The position numbers were made by a program, and so were the translations under genes. 25,348 nt of DNA from an uncultured Lactobacillus sp. (GTDB taxonomy: Bacteria > Bacillota > Bacilli > Lactobacillales > Lactobacillaceae): the NCBI GenBank assembly GCA_905204935.1, contig CAJLBJ010000026.1, forward strand, positions 1-25,348. The letters are read 5' to 3'. Of the stretch, positions 7,555 through 16,455 are shown piece after piece. Every line of letters starts with the position of its first letter. Position 1 is the first letter of the stretch. The notes beneath the pieces were generated by a model that did not search any database, had not been told where the DNA came from, and was given only the letters and a program-made list of their open reading frames with translations.

Positions 7555-8331
7555 ATGACAATGTATGTTATTACCCATAAAGAGATTAGTACTACACTGC
7601 CTACAGGTTATACCCCATTACTTGTTGGTGCTAACTCAAATAAATTACCTGATAACCTAACTTACTTAAAAGACAATACCGGTGAAAATATATCTTCAAA
7701 AAATCCAAATTATTGTGAATTAACTGGATTATATTGGATTTGGAAAAATTCTACTGCTAAAAATGTCGGTATTTGTCATTATCGTAGATTCTTTACTAAA
7801 GATAATACCTCCACAAAGCTCAGAAGAAATTTACTATCACTAATAGAACAAACAAAGCCCTTAAACATTAACGAGCTGGACCGTTATCTAACAAACTTCG
7901 ATATTGTTGTCCCTATTAAGGAACATTGCGAACATGAAAATTTATGGACTCATTATACTACTGACCATAATATTCGTGACTTAATAGTAACTAGAGACGT
8001 GATTTACGAATTGTTTCCAGATTATATAGATAGTTTCAATGTAACATTTAATGAAGATTTTTTAAGTTTATATAATATGTGTTACACACGTAAAGAAATT
8101 TTCGATAACTACTGCTCTTGGTTATTTGAAATTTTATTCGAAGTCGAAAAAAGAATTGATATAAGCAACTACGATAACTATCAATCTAGAGTTTTTGGTT
8201 TCCTTTCAGAACGTCTGTTCAATGTTTGGTTAAACCAAAATTCAGAACTAAAAATTAAGTATATTCACGTTTTTAATTCTGAAATTATTACTAGAAAAAG
8301 GCTGTTTAAACGTCTGATAAATAAAAAGTAA
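7555..8331 (+). CDS. DUF4422 protein, putative polysaccharide glycosyltransferase (copy 2)
   Basis: A 258-residue paralog of the DUF4422 protein at 2068-2850. It has THK near the N-terminus, GENISSKNPNYCELTGLYW and HYRRFF at matching positions, and a basic C-terminus. The frame is open further up to 7486, but the extra residues do not align with copy 1; an AAGGATG-type site about ten bases before the ATG at 7555 and the match to the paralog's N-terminus decide the start. It is the only plus-strand gene of the polysaccharide block and has its own terminator. Outside the signature motifs the two copies differ strongly, so they probably act on different sugars rather than being a recent duplication. 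Glycosyltransferase activity is inferred from context. Confidence 0.82.
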   Translation: MTMYVITHKEISTTLPTGYTPLLVGANSNKLPDNLTYLKDNTGENISSKNPNYCELTGLYWIWKNSTAKNVGICHYRRFFTKDNTSTKLRRNLLSLIEQTKPLNINELDRYLTNFDIVVPIKEHCEHENLWTHYTTDHNIRDLIVTRDVIYELFPDYIDSFNVTFNEDFLSLYNMCYTRKEIFDNYCSWLFEILFEVEKRIDISNYDNYQSRVFGFLSERLFNVWLNQNSELKIKYIHVFNSEIITRKRLFKRLINKK

Positions 8332-8373
8332 GCCAATATCAAAAACAAACTCTAAAAAATGAAAAATAATATA

Positions 8374-8416
8374 AATCCTCTTTACTAGACACTCTAGCAA
8401 GGAGGATTATTTTTAT
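8374..8416 (+). terminator. Rho-independent terminator after DUF4422 copy 2
   Basis: The arms AATCCTCTTTACTAG (8374-8388) and CTAGCAAGGAGGATT (8394-8408) pair over 15 positions with one wobble and one mismatch around a five-base loop. A T-rich tail follows. It sits about 40 bases after the DUF4422 stop codon. Confidence 0.8.
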
Positions 8417-8535
8417 GCACTATTCATAAGAATATAAAAAACTTATTCATTTATAAAAGAAATAATATTACATCCTAGTATCAGCACACATATTTTAAAA
8501 ACACATTAAAAGAACACGGACTTATTTAATCGCTG

Positions 8536-8740
8536 TCACGGAAAATCAACTGTTATAATAACTGTGTCATGGATACTTTCTTTGGAAGATTTAAAAATGA
8601 AATGTTTTATGGATATTACAGCTTATTTAATAAATTTCCAGAAGCTATTAACAAATATATCAATTACTACAACAATAAAAGAATTCAAGCCAAAATAAAA
8701 TAGATGCCCCCTGTAAAATACAAGGAAACATCCATTTGAT
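8536..8740 (+). pseudogene. Remnant of an IS3-family (IS150-like) transposase C-terminus
   Basis: In frame from 8536 the translation reads SRKINCYNNCVMDTFFGRFK, then a segment ending in INKYINYYNNKRIQAKIK. This matches the final part of IS3-family OrfB (typical SRKGNCYDNAVMESFFG and YIxYYNxKRI), including the C-terminal region around the third DDE acid. A TAG at 8701-8703 stands where the family has Trp (typically WMSPVxY), and MPPVKYKETSI continues in frame after it. Just upstream, a TAA at 8527-8529 closes the frame, so an indel probably occurred. Only about 65 codons survive and no IS ends are recognisable. It is inactive and marks past insertion between two surface-polymer gene blocks. 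Confidence 0.8.
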
Positions 8741-8820
8741 GATTTATTAAATTTCAACGTATCCAGAAAACTATAGACACATCGCGCTTTATGCTTTTGT
8801 AGGTTTATTTTAATTAGTTA

Positions 8821-9747
8821 TTATTTTTTCTCTTTAATTATATACACAGGTCTTTTCTTGACTTCTAGATAAATGTTGCCGATGTATCTTCCAACAATCC
8901 CTAAACACAACAATTGGATACCACCGATCAATAAGATTATCGAAATTTCAGAAGCCCAACCATTGACACTTCCACCATAGACTAGTTTCCGTACAACAAT
9001 AAAGATAATACTGATAACCGAAACAAAAGAAGAAAATGCCCCTAACCAAGAAGCAAAGGCCAATGGTGCCTCCGAAAAATTCACAAATCCTTCAATCGAA
9101 TACTTTAGCAAGCCCCAAAACGACCAAGAAGTTTCACCAGCTACCCGATCACGATTCTTGTATTCTAAATATTTGACATTAAAACCAACCCAACTAAAAA
9201 GTCCTTTAGAAAAGCGATTATATTCAGACATCTCTAAGATTGCGTCGACTACTTGGCGCGTCATCAAACGATAATCGCGCACACCACTGATAAATTGCGT
9301 ATTAGATACTCGATTGATTAATTTATAAAATATATTCGAAAAAAAAGAGCGAAGCGCGGGCTCACCGGTTCTATCTACCCGTCTGGTGCCCACGACATCA
9401 TAGCCTTCATCTTCAATTCCAGCTAGCATCTCTGGCAATTGTTCAGGTGGATCTTGTAAATCGACATCCATTACAGCTACATAATCTCCTGTCGCAGCTT
9501 GTAGGCCTGCATATAAGGCAGCCTCTTTACCGAAATTCCGTGAAAAAGAGATATAGTGGACTGAATCTGGCTGTTGTTCATGCAATTGCCGTAATTCATT
9601 TAACGTATTGTCTTTTGAACCATCGTTTACAAAATAATACTCTAAATCATAGCCACGCAATTGAGGTTTAATTTGTTCTAAAGCTTCGTAAAACAAGGGT
9701 ATGGACTCTTGTTCGTTATAACATGGTACAACTAAAGTAACTTTCAT
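8821..9747 (-). CDS. GtrB-like polyprenyl-phosphate glycosyltransferase (GT2), copy 2
   Basis: Transfers a sugar from a nucleotide donor to undecaprenyl phosphate at the inner membrane face, giving a lipid carrier for extracytoplasmic glycosylation. It has 308 residues. The GT2 domain shows VVPCYNE (6-12), NDGSKDNT (41-48) and the metal-binding DVDLQDP (94-100). Two C-terminal hydrophobic helices (about 230-255 and 265-290) anchor it, as in GtrB/YkcC/CsbB relatives. The start has AAAGGAG at good distance. It is the last gene of the Gtr block, 44 bases after the large GT-C gene it probably serves. The transferred sugar cannot be told from sequence. Confidence 0.9.
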   Translation of the reverse strand: MKVTLVVPCYNEQESIPLFYEALEQIKPQLRGYDLEYYFVNDGSKDNTLNELRQLHEQQPDSVHYISFSRNFGKEAALYAGLQAATGDYVAVMDVDLQDPPEQLPEMLAGIEDEGYDVVGTRRVDRTGEPALRSFFSNIFYKLINRVSNTQFISGVRDYRLMTRQVVDAILEMSEYNRFSKGLFSWVGFNVKYLEYKNRDRVAGETSWSFWGLLKYSIEGFVNFSEAPLAFASWLGAFSSFVSVISIIFIVVRKLVYGGSVNGWASEISIILLIGGIQLLCLGIVGRYIGNIYLEVKKRPVYIIKEKK

Positions 9748-9791
9748 AAAATCTCCTTTTACAAGAAACTATAAATCCTGACTAATTTTAA

Positions 9792-11879
9792 CTATTCATT
9801 AAATAGACACATCCACTTTTTTTTGCTCGCTAAATAACTCATAAAAATCACAATAATATTAAACAAAAGAAAAACAGTCAACAATATTTTAGATAAACCT
9901 GTCATTTCCGTATTAACTATAAAGAAATTAAGATACGCATCTTTAGTACCACTTATCGGATTTTGTAATAAACCTAAGTTGGTTGCTGATTTCAATACAG
10001 GGATTTGTAAATCTTGATCAGAGTCATTCGTCAATATCAATCTATACTGTCCGCTAGATAAACTAAGTCCTTCTGTGGTATCAGTATTTAATTTAATTTT
10101 CTCTCCACTATCCATATTTTTTAACATTAAAGATACATCTTTATTATTAATCACACTTTCTCCTAATGTCATCATAACTTTAGTAGACTTTTGCGGAATA
10201 ACTATATCTTCACTTATCTTTCCATTACTCCCCAGTACAATGTTTTCTGTGCGGAAAAATCTCTGACTCACAACAGGAATATCATAAGGCACACTATTAG
10301 TTTTAGAATAATCTACCGCATATCCTACAATTAACCCCAAAATACAAATAATCGTTAACTTAGATATATGTTGATTTTTTTGTCTGAAGAATTCTGAAGA
10401 TTTATCGATAACAGATGTTAATCCCACGCTCCCCAGAACCAGTAATGCAATAACTGCTAAAAAACTATACCTTTCTTGAACTTCCCATATAAAAGTATGG
10501 AAGCAAACAATTCCTATAACAAAAAGAAACATAAAATTATCTTTTTGCGATATCACTCCTGATTTCCATGCAATGGAAGAATACACTACATAACCTATCA
10601 ACATTAATATATATATAATTTGAGAAAAAGTAAGAATAAACTCTCTCTGATCACCATAAATATAGGAATAAATTTTATTATACTCTCGTGTAACCTGATA
10701 CCCTCTATCATTTATTCCCATTGCTCCTAACGACCATTGTACATTAATTTTCTTCTCCCAAAGATTCAATAATCCTAGCAGGCCCAATTTTTTAATACTT
10801 TCTTTAACATAATTTTTATTGTATTCATCTCTTTCCTTATAAGTACCGTGTGCCCCTGTTGTTACCCATGTATCTATTCCGTCTTTATAAACAGTTCCAT
10901 CTGTTTGATTATTAAATCCAACACCTACCCAGTAAGAGTAAGGAAATCTAAGTGATGAATGCATATCAATATTTTCATTTTGAATTTTACCTTGCGTTGA
11001 AAATATAAAAAAGATTGGAACTATACATAAAAGATATAATACTCTCTTTTTAATTCTGTAGTTTCCATTAAATATAATAAATAAAGACAATGCTATGATT
11101 GCTATTAATGAATTCATTTTTATAACTGCTGAAAGCGCAAAACAAATTGCCCCTAGTAAAAATAATAACATTTTTACATAAACCTTTTTGTTATCATCAA
11201 TACTATATACTGCCAGCATTCCTATAGACAATAACGTCAACGAAAGTACATCGGTATACATAATTAAAGGTAATATATACAGAGGCATAAAGCATATACT
11301 TAGTACAAAATATGCATTTGCAACTCTTTTACTATTTTTATATTTTCGAACAATCAAAAATCCACATAAGATAGCGATATCTATACATATAAAAGAAAAT
11401 ACATTTACAAAAAATGAAGCTGGTATACTAGAAAATACACTAAATAATCTAATAATTATTGCAAAAACAAATGTTGCAGCCATATTTTGTGGTGCCCATT
11501 GAAAATAAGAGGCCCATTCAGTCGCAAGGTCTTTTGACAGATATCCCGCTTGTAAATACATATCAAAATCGTCAACCCCTTGAGCGCCCTGCATTTTTAC
11601 AGCTAAATAAATTTGAAATGCAATCTGTAATACTATTCCTACCACATAAATTGTAATAGCTACTTTTTTGTTGTCCATTAATTTTATTAAAAATGAGATG
11701 AACAATAAAAATGCCAAACTCCCAAAAATAACAGTAGGAATCGACAATAATTGCGCAGTTTTATTTTGTATCTGACCAGGCATAATTGTTGAATTAATCA
11801 ATAATACACTAGAAATAATAATAGATACTGCATAAATAAACTTCCAAAAAAAAGTACTAATTCTATTCGTTGAACCCAT
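9792..11879 (-). CDS. Large GT-C-like membrane glycosyltransferase with extracytoplasmic C-terminal domain
   Basis: A 695-residue protein with many hydrophobic helices through about residue 530, a mostly hydrophilic segment of roughly 530-655, and a final helix near the C-terminus. The first large external loop contains an acidic cluster GVDDFD (101-106), as expected for the catalytic loop of GT-C enzymes that use lipid-phosphate sugars. It lies between two GtrB-like genes, so it probably moves the sugar from undecaprenyl phosphate to a wall polymer such as teichoic acid or exopolysaccharide. The C-terminal part may bind that acceptor. The broken gene at 12894-14379 shares its layout: an FD loop, a PLIMYTD / PYTD step and an ERYSFL / RSRYLI segment late in the protein. 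The acceptor and sugar are unknown, and I do not recognise a named family. Confidence 0.72.
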   Translation of the reverse strand: MGSTNRISTFFWKFIYAVSIIISSVLLINSTIMPGQIQNKTAQLLSIPTVIFGSLAFLLFISFLIKLMDNKKVAITIYVVGIVLQIAFQIYLAVKMQGAQGVDDFDMYLQAGYLSKDLATEWASYFQWAPQNMAATFVFAIIIRLFSVFSSIPASFFVNVFSFICIDIAILCGFLIVRKYKNSKRVANAYFVLSICFMPLYILPLIMYTDVLSLTLLSIGMLAVYSIDDNKKVYVKMLLFLLGAICFALSAVIKMNSLIAIIALSLFIIFNGNYRIKKRVLYLLCIVPIFFIFSTQGKIQNENIDMHSSLRFPYSYWVGVGFNNQTDGTVYKDGIDTWVTTGAHGTYKERDEYNKNYVKESIKKLGLLGLLNLWEKKINVQWSLGAMGINDRGYQVTREYNKIYSYIYGDQREFILTFSQIIYILMLIGYVVYSSIAWKSGVISQKDNFMFLFVIGIVCFHTFIWEVQERYSFLAVIALLVLGSVGLTSVIDKSSEFFRQKNQHISKLTIICILGLIVGYAVDYSKTNSVPYDIPVVSQRFFRTENIVLGSNGKISEDIVIPQKSTKVMMTLGESVINNKDVSLMLKNMDSGEKIKLNTDTTEGLSLSSGQYRLILTNDSDQDLQIPVLKSATNLGLLQNPISGTKDAYLNFFIVNTEMTGLSKILLTVFLLFNIIVIFMSYLASKKKWMCLFNE

Positions 11880-11884
11880 TTATT

Positions 11885-12856
11885 TTATTCCTCGCTTCTC
11901 TCTTTATATGTTCTTTCACCAATAATATAGCGTGGACGATGCTTAGTTTCCAAATATATCTTTCCGATGTATTCACCTATTACGCCTAATGAAATCAATT
12001 GAATTCCGCCGATTAAACATGAACTAATGATGCTGCTTGCCCAACCAGGGACTGTTTTTTCTGTGAAGTATCCCGCCAAAACATAAATAATTACCACAAA
12101 ACTAAATAGCGCAAAGAAAACACCTAAACCTGTGATAAACCTAATCGGTTTAATACTAAGACTTGTAATCCCATCAAAACACAGCGACAGCATCTTTGTT
12201 AATGGATAATGACTTTCTCCTGCGATTCTTTCATGACGTTCATAATACACACACGTACTCTTGAAACCAACCATTGGAATCATTCCTCTTAAAAAGATAT
12301 TAACTTCTTTAAAGTTGGCAAATTCATTTAAAACTCTCGTTGAAACCAAACGATAATCCGCATGATTATATACGACTTCTCCACCTAATTTAATGAGTAA
12401 TTTATAATATGATTCCGCAGTAAAACGTTTAAAGAAAGTATCCGTTTCTCGTTTGCTTCTAACACCATAAACGATTTCTGCACCATTCAAATACTCATCA
12501 ACCATCTGATCCATCGCATTGATATCATCTTGCCCATCACAATCAATCGAAATGGTAATGTCACAGTACTTTTTGGCCTCCATCAAACCAGCTAATAATG
12601 CATTTTGATGTCCGCGATTCCTAGATAAAGAAATACCCAAGTAATACTCATCTTCTTGGGCAAGCTCTTGAATAATTTCCCAAGTATTATCCTTACTGCC
12701 ATCATTGACAAATAATACTCTACTGTCCTTAGAAACCTTGTTTTTTTCTATCAATTCTAAAATTTTGTTTTTGAATTTTGGTGCAGTTAATGGTAACACT
12801 TCTTTTTCGTTATAACACGGAATCACAATATATAATACCGGTAAATTTATACTCAT
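11885..12856 (-). CDS. GtrB-like polyprenyl-phosphate glycosyltransferase (GT2), copy 1
   Basis: A 323-residue relative of the 8821-9747 protein with the same plan: VIPCYNE (11-17), NDGSKDNT (51-58), the metal-binding SIDCDGQDD (103-111) and two C-terminal membrane helices followed by YIGKIYLETKHRPRYI. It should load a sugar onto undecaprenyl phosphate. GGAGGAG precedes the ATG at 12856. It lies between the broken GT-C gene (37 bases upstream) and the intact GT-C gene (5 bases downstream). Its product may now serve only the intact partner, or have lost its original partner. The divergence between the two GtrB copies suggests different donor sugars. Confidence 0.9.
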   Translation of the reverse strand: MSINLPVLYIVIPCYNEKEVLPLTAPKFKNKILELIEKNKVSKDSRVLFVNDGSKDNTWEIIQELAQEDEYYLGISLSRNRGHQNALLAGLMEAKKYCDITISIDCDGQDDINAMDQMVDEYLNGAEIVYGVRSKRETDTFFKRFTAESYYKLLIKLGGEVVYNHADYRLVSTRVLNEFANFKEVNIFLRGMIPMVGFKSTCVYYERHERIAGESHYPLTKMLSLCFDGITSLSIKPIRFITGLGVFFALFSFVVIIYVLAGYFTEKTVPGWASSIISSCLIGGIQLISLGVIGEYIGKIYLETKHRPRYIIGERTYKERSEE

Positions 12857-12893
12857 TTATAAAACTCCTCCAAACTCAATCATTACTTCTTTA

Positions 12894-14379
12894 CTAAACA
12901 ATCCCTTTAAAAAAGCCTTTTATCTTCAATGCTGCATCCTTAGCCTGCATTGTAGCTAACATTAAAAAGATTGGTAAAAATTGGATTAAATAACGGCTTC
13001 TACCGCCTTCAAAAAGTAACAAGAACAACATTCCACCGATAATTGCTAAGCGCATCATCTGTTTTATTTTTGAATAATCTTTTGTAGTTCCAAATGTAAG
13101 CATCCCTAACCAGATTATCCACCATATTTGTGCGATAAAATAAAAATCATGCACTGACCTTCAGGATATAAGAAATTTCGAATTCACTGCGCAAAACCAC
13201 TCTTATTTGGCATTACTTCATTAATGAATCCACCTTCCTTTAACCATCCAAAGGTTCCGTCGGAAGTATTCAAATTTTGCTTAAACAATAAAAACTTAAT
13301 ATATCCCAAAGAGCCTCGAGCTTCTAATCTTTCTTTTATTTTCCTTTTTGAAATTTCATTAAGATTTTTTGTATCTTTAGAATTTGCCATTTCTAAAGCA
13401 TCAACACCATTATATTTACTATATTCTGACATACCTAAGGAAATATAATAAAATGGCGTAACTCCTTTATCCTTATCTACTGCAATATATTTTTGATTTT
13501 GAACATGATAGTTAACCACAGTGTAACCAACAAATCCCATCAATACAAAACTTACCGTTACGATTACCTTTGATATATTAAAATTACCTTTTAAACAAGC
13601 AAGTAACTCAATAATAACAATAGCTATGAAAGGAATAATTGCCCAAGGTTTAATAAAATACGCACCTACAACACCTAATGCCATAATTATCGCTAACAAA
13701 ATTTTACTCCATATCTTATATGATGGTCTATTTTGTAATATCGCCCACATTAAAAGATATAATGAAACAAATGGCAATACCCAACAGTCCGTATATGGAA
13801 CAATAATCATAGGAAAGAGTCCAAGCCATAAAACATGCATATATATCCCTGGAACTACTAACTTCTTATTTATGAAATATAGTGCTAAAATATTTAAAAT
13901 TGCTGACAAATCTACCCAAACAAGTGTATCCAGATCTAGAAATAACCAGCTTGTCGAACCAAAAAGTTGTGACCAAAAATTCATATACATAAAGACAGAA
14001 ACGTTATTAGGATAAAATGAATAATAAAAGTTATACGGCTTTCCATTTATAGCATTGTACAGTGCTATAACGTCAAAACCAACAGGTGGATGCATATTAA
14101 AAACAAAATAAATTTGAAACGCAATAACGGCAATTGCCAAGATCCCAGCTACAACAAATTTATATCTTCCTAAGAAAAATTTTCCGATAGTACTAAATCC
14201 AATTTTTTGAAAACAATAAACAACACTACCAACAGTATTAGTACACCTACGCTAACACCTGTAGCATTATTTATTTCTAAATTAGAATCTCTTAACGCAC
14301 CTAAAAATGTCCATAGCATAAAAAGAACGTATATCCATTTTATTAAGTGGTTCATGCTACCTACAAACTTGTCTCTCAT
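12894..14379 (-). pseudogene. Broken GT-C-like membrane glycosyltransferase (two frameshifts and one stop codon)
   Basis: Three consecutive minus-strand pieces (to 14170, 14140-13184 and 13154-12894) join into one roughly 490-residue multi-helix protein. Piece one passes into piece two if one A is added to the A6 run at 14203-14208; the shifted frame then reads through KKIGFSTIGKFFLGRYKF into the second piece. Piece two stops at TGA (13184-13186) right after KSGFAQ, where IRNFLYPEG continues in the same frame, so the stop may replace a Trp codon. A second shift near 13148-13158 leads into HDFYFIAQIWW and the EGGRSRYLIQFLP tail. The layout resembles the intact 695-residue gene: GFD loop, PYTD, late RSRYL. 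ATG 14379 follows GGTGAGG. Three independent lesions argue for true decay; translation of the pieces cannot be excluded. Confidence 0.8.
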
Positions 14380-14418
14380 TTTATATAACCTCACCTATAC
14401 TTTTATCCAGCCTTTTTA

Positions 14419-14447
14419 ATTATATTCTATATCCGCAACTTTGTCAT
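14419..14447 (-). promoter_or_regulatory. Promoter of the Gtr glycosylation block
   Basis: On the minus strand the -35 ATGACA (14442-14447) and the perfect -10 TATAAT (14419-14424) are separated by 17 bases, about 40 bases before the first codon of the broken GT-C gene. It should drive the whole block down to 8821, since the following genes are closely spaced. Confidence 0.72.
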
Positions 14448-14450
14448 ACT

Positions 14451-14486
14451 AAAAAAAGGATTTTCTTATCCGAAAACCCTTTTTTC
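14451..14486 (-). terminator. Rho-independent terminator of the fru operon
   Basis: Immediately after the fruA stop codon, arms of 13-14 bases (AAAAAGGGTTTTC and GAAAATCCTTTTT, minus strand, one G-U pair) enclose the loop GGATAA and end in a T-run. It separates fruA from the Gtr promoter, which begins just beyond. Confidence 0.8.
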
Positions 14487-14493
14487 TTAAAAA

Positions 14494-16434
14494 TTATTTA
14501 ATTTCTTTTTTCCACATGCCTAAGATTACGGCTGCAATAATTGAACCAATAATCACTGCTGCGAAATAACCTAAAATATTAGTTGCAAGTGGAGCTACCC
14601 AGAAACCACCATGTGGTGCAGGCACACTAACATGCCATAAACCAACAAGAGCCCCAGCCACTGCAGAACCTACGATACATGACGGCAACACACGGCCTGG
14701 ATCGGCTGTTGCAAATGGAATAGCACCTTCAGTAATAAATGAGAAACCTAAAACCCAGTTAGAAATACCAGCTTTTCTTTCGTCATCAGTAAATTTCTTA
14801 GGAAAGACCAATGTTGCAATTGCTGTTGCAAATGGTGGTACCATCCCACCAACCATTACGGCTGCCATTAAACCAGCAGCTTCAACAGAATGTGGGTTAT
14901 TGGCGAATGCACCAGCAGCAAAGACATAAGCTGCTTTGTTGAAAGGACCACCCATATCGATAGACATCATCCCTGCTAATACTAAACTTAAAATAACAGC
15001 ATTACCTGTTCCTAAATGTTCCAAGAAATTAGTAATCCATAGGTTGATCGTTGAAAAGATTGGGTTGATGATAAAGAACATAATCAACGCCATAATCAAT
15101 AAACCTAAAACTGGATAAATCAACATTGGTTTCATACCTTCAACAGAACGTGGCAATTTAGCACAAGCTTTCTTTAAGCCATTCATCATATGACCAGCGA
15201 TAAACCCAGCTGCAATCCCACCTAAGAAACCTGCGGCTGATTTAGCATCTGTCATCACGTTTGCAACATATGCACCACCAAACGAACCACTATAAACAGT
15301 TGCCATCAAACCACCGACAAAACCAGGCATCAAGGCTGGCTTATCACCGATAGCTTCCGCGATATACCCGGCCAAAACAGGTACCATAAATGCGAAGGCT
15401 AAGTTACCGGCATTATTCAAGAAAATAAATGCCATTGAATCTGCCCCACCGAAGTATTGTTCAACCACAAAGGATAGGGCCATCAAGATTCCACCACCGA
15501 TAACGAATGGCAACATGTGAGAAATACCGTTCATCAATTGTTTATAAATGTTACCCCAGAAGCTACCATCAGAAGCTGTTGTACTTTCTTGTTCAGCTTG
15601 GCTCGCATGATAGATTGGTGCTTTGTCGTCTAAGACTGTCTGTAATAGTTCTTCTGGGTTCTTGATAGCAGAAGTTACGGATTTGTTAACCAATGGTTTG
15701 CCATCAAAACGTGCCATTGCAACTTTTTTATCCGCTGCCACGATCACACCTTTAGCTTGCTTGATTTCTTGTGCGGTTAATTCATTTTTAACCCCTTCGG
15801 AACCATTTGTTTCAACCTTAATATCAACACCCATTTCAGCTGCTTTTTTCTTAAGATTTTCTTCAGCCATATATGTGTGAGCAATTCCGTTTGGACACGC
15901 TGTTACTGCAACCACATATGAACGATCACTGTCTGCTTTAGGTTCTGGTGTCACTTGACTTGCTTCAGCTTGTTGCTTAGCTTCAATTGCCTTGGCAAAG
16001 ATATCTTGTACATCTTGTGGAGTACTTGCTTGCTTCAATGCAGCCACAACTTCTGGATCCATTAAAACCTTAGATAAAGCAGCTAAGGCTTGCAAATGCG
16101 TATTGTCGCCGCCTTCTGGAGCTGCAATCATGAAAAATAGATGGGATGGTTGACCATCCATTGCATCATAATCGATTCCGGCGATACTACGTGCAAATAA
16201 TACAGCTGGCTTTTTAACAGCTTTATCATGTGCGTGTGGAATTGCAATTCCATCACCCATACCTGTAGATGATTGAGCTTCACGTGCTAAAATATCTTTC
16301 TTGTAAAGTTCTTCATCATCGATGATTCCTTTAACAAAATATTGATGCACCATTTCATCGATTGCTTGCTCTTTAGTTTTAGCTTGCAAATCCATGATCA
16401 TGATATCAGTTAGTAATAACTTACGAATATCCAT
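14494..16434 (-). CDS. fruA: PTS fructose transporter subunit IIABC
   Basis: Imports fructose and phosphorylates it to fructose 1-phosphate, using phosphate from HPr. It has 646 residues in the order IIA, IIB, IIC. The IIA domain (about 1-145) has the phosphorylated His in GIAIPHAHD (H67). After a Gln/Ala/Pro linker, IIB (about 172-270) has the phospho-Cys in AVTACPNGIAHTYMAEENL (C180). IIC (about 290-646) is a multi-helix membrane channel with long Gly/Ala-rich segments. The ATG at 16434 lies behind AGGGGG and 21 bases after fruK. Domain order and length are those of Gram-positive FruA, and no lesion is visible. A mannose-type or 2-O-mannosylglycerate relative is possible, but fruK next to it makes fructose by far the best call. 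Confidence 0.95.
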   Translation of the reverse strand: MDIRKLLLTDIMIMDLQAKTKEQAIDEMVHQYFVKGIIDDEELYKKDILAREAQSSTGMGDGIAIPHAHDKAVKKPAVLFARSIAGIDYDAMDGQPSHLFFMIAAPEGGDNTHLQALAALSKVLMDPEVVAALKQASTPQDVQDIFAKAIEAKQQAEASQVTPEPKADSDRSYVVAVTACPNGIAHTYMAEENLKKKAAEMGVDIKVETNGSEGVKNELTAQEIKQAKGVIVAADKKVAMARFDGKPLVNKSVTSAIKNPEELLQTVLDDKAPIYHASQAEQESTTASDGSFWGNIYKQLMNGISHMLPFVIGGGILMALSFVVEQYFGGADSMAFIFLNNAGNLAFAFMVPVLAGYIAEAIGDKPALMPGFVGGLMATVYSGSFGGAYVANVMTDAKSAAGFLGGIAAGFIAGHMMNGLKKACAKLPRSVEGMKPMLIYPVLGLLIMALIMFFIINPIFSTINLWITNFLEHLGTGNAVILSLVLAGMMSIDMGGPFNKAAYVFAAGAFANNPHSVEAAGLMAAVMVGGMVPPFATAIATLVFPKKFTDDERKAGISNWVLGFSFITEGAIPFATADPGRVLPSCIVGSAVAGALVGLWHVSVPAPHGGFWVAPLATNILGYFAAVIIGSIIAAVILGMWKKEIK

Positions 16435-16455
16435 CCTGTTTTCCCCCTGAAAGTA

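Larger units (their letters stand above)
8332..8820. other. Gene-free stretch between the polysaccharide locus and the Gtr block
   Basis: This 489-base gap holds a terminator (8374-8416) and a decayed IS3-family transposase end (8536-8740). I see nothing identifiable in 8417-8535 or 8741-8820; both are AT-rich with no convincing ORF or hairpin. Confidence 0.7.

Noticed and set aside
13626..14015. 129-residue plus-strand ORF opposite the broken GT-C gene
   Set aside because: The minus strand encodes a coherent membrane protein here; the plus translation has no signal or ribosome site.
14170..14379. The 5' piece of the broken gene as an independent small membrane protein
   Set aside because: The sequence continues smoothly into the next piece after one added base, and the paralog layout indicates a single gene.
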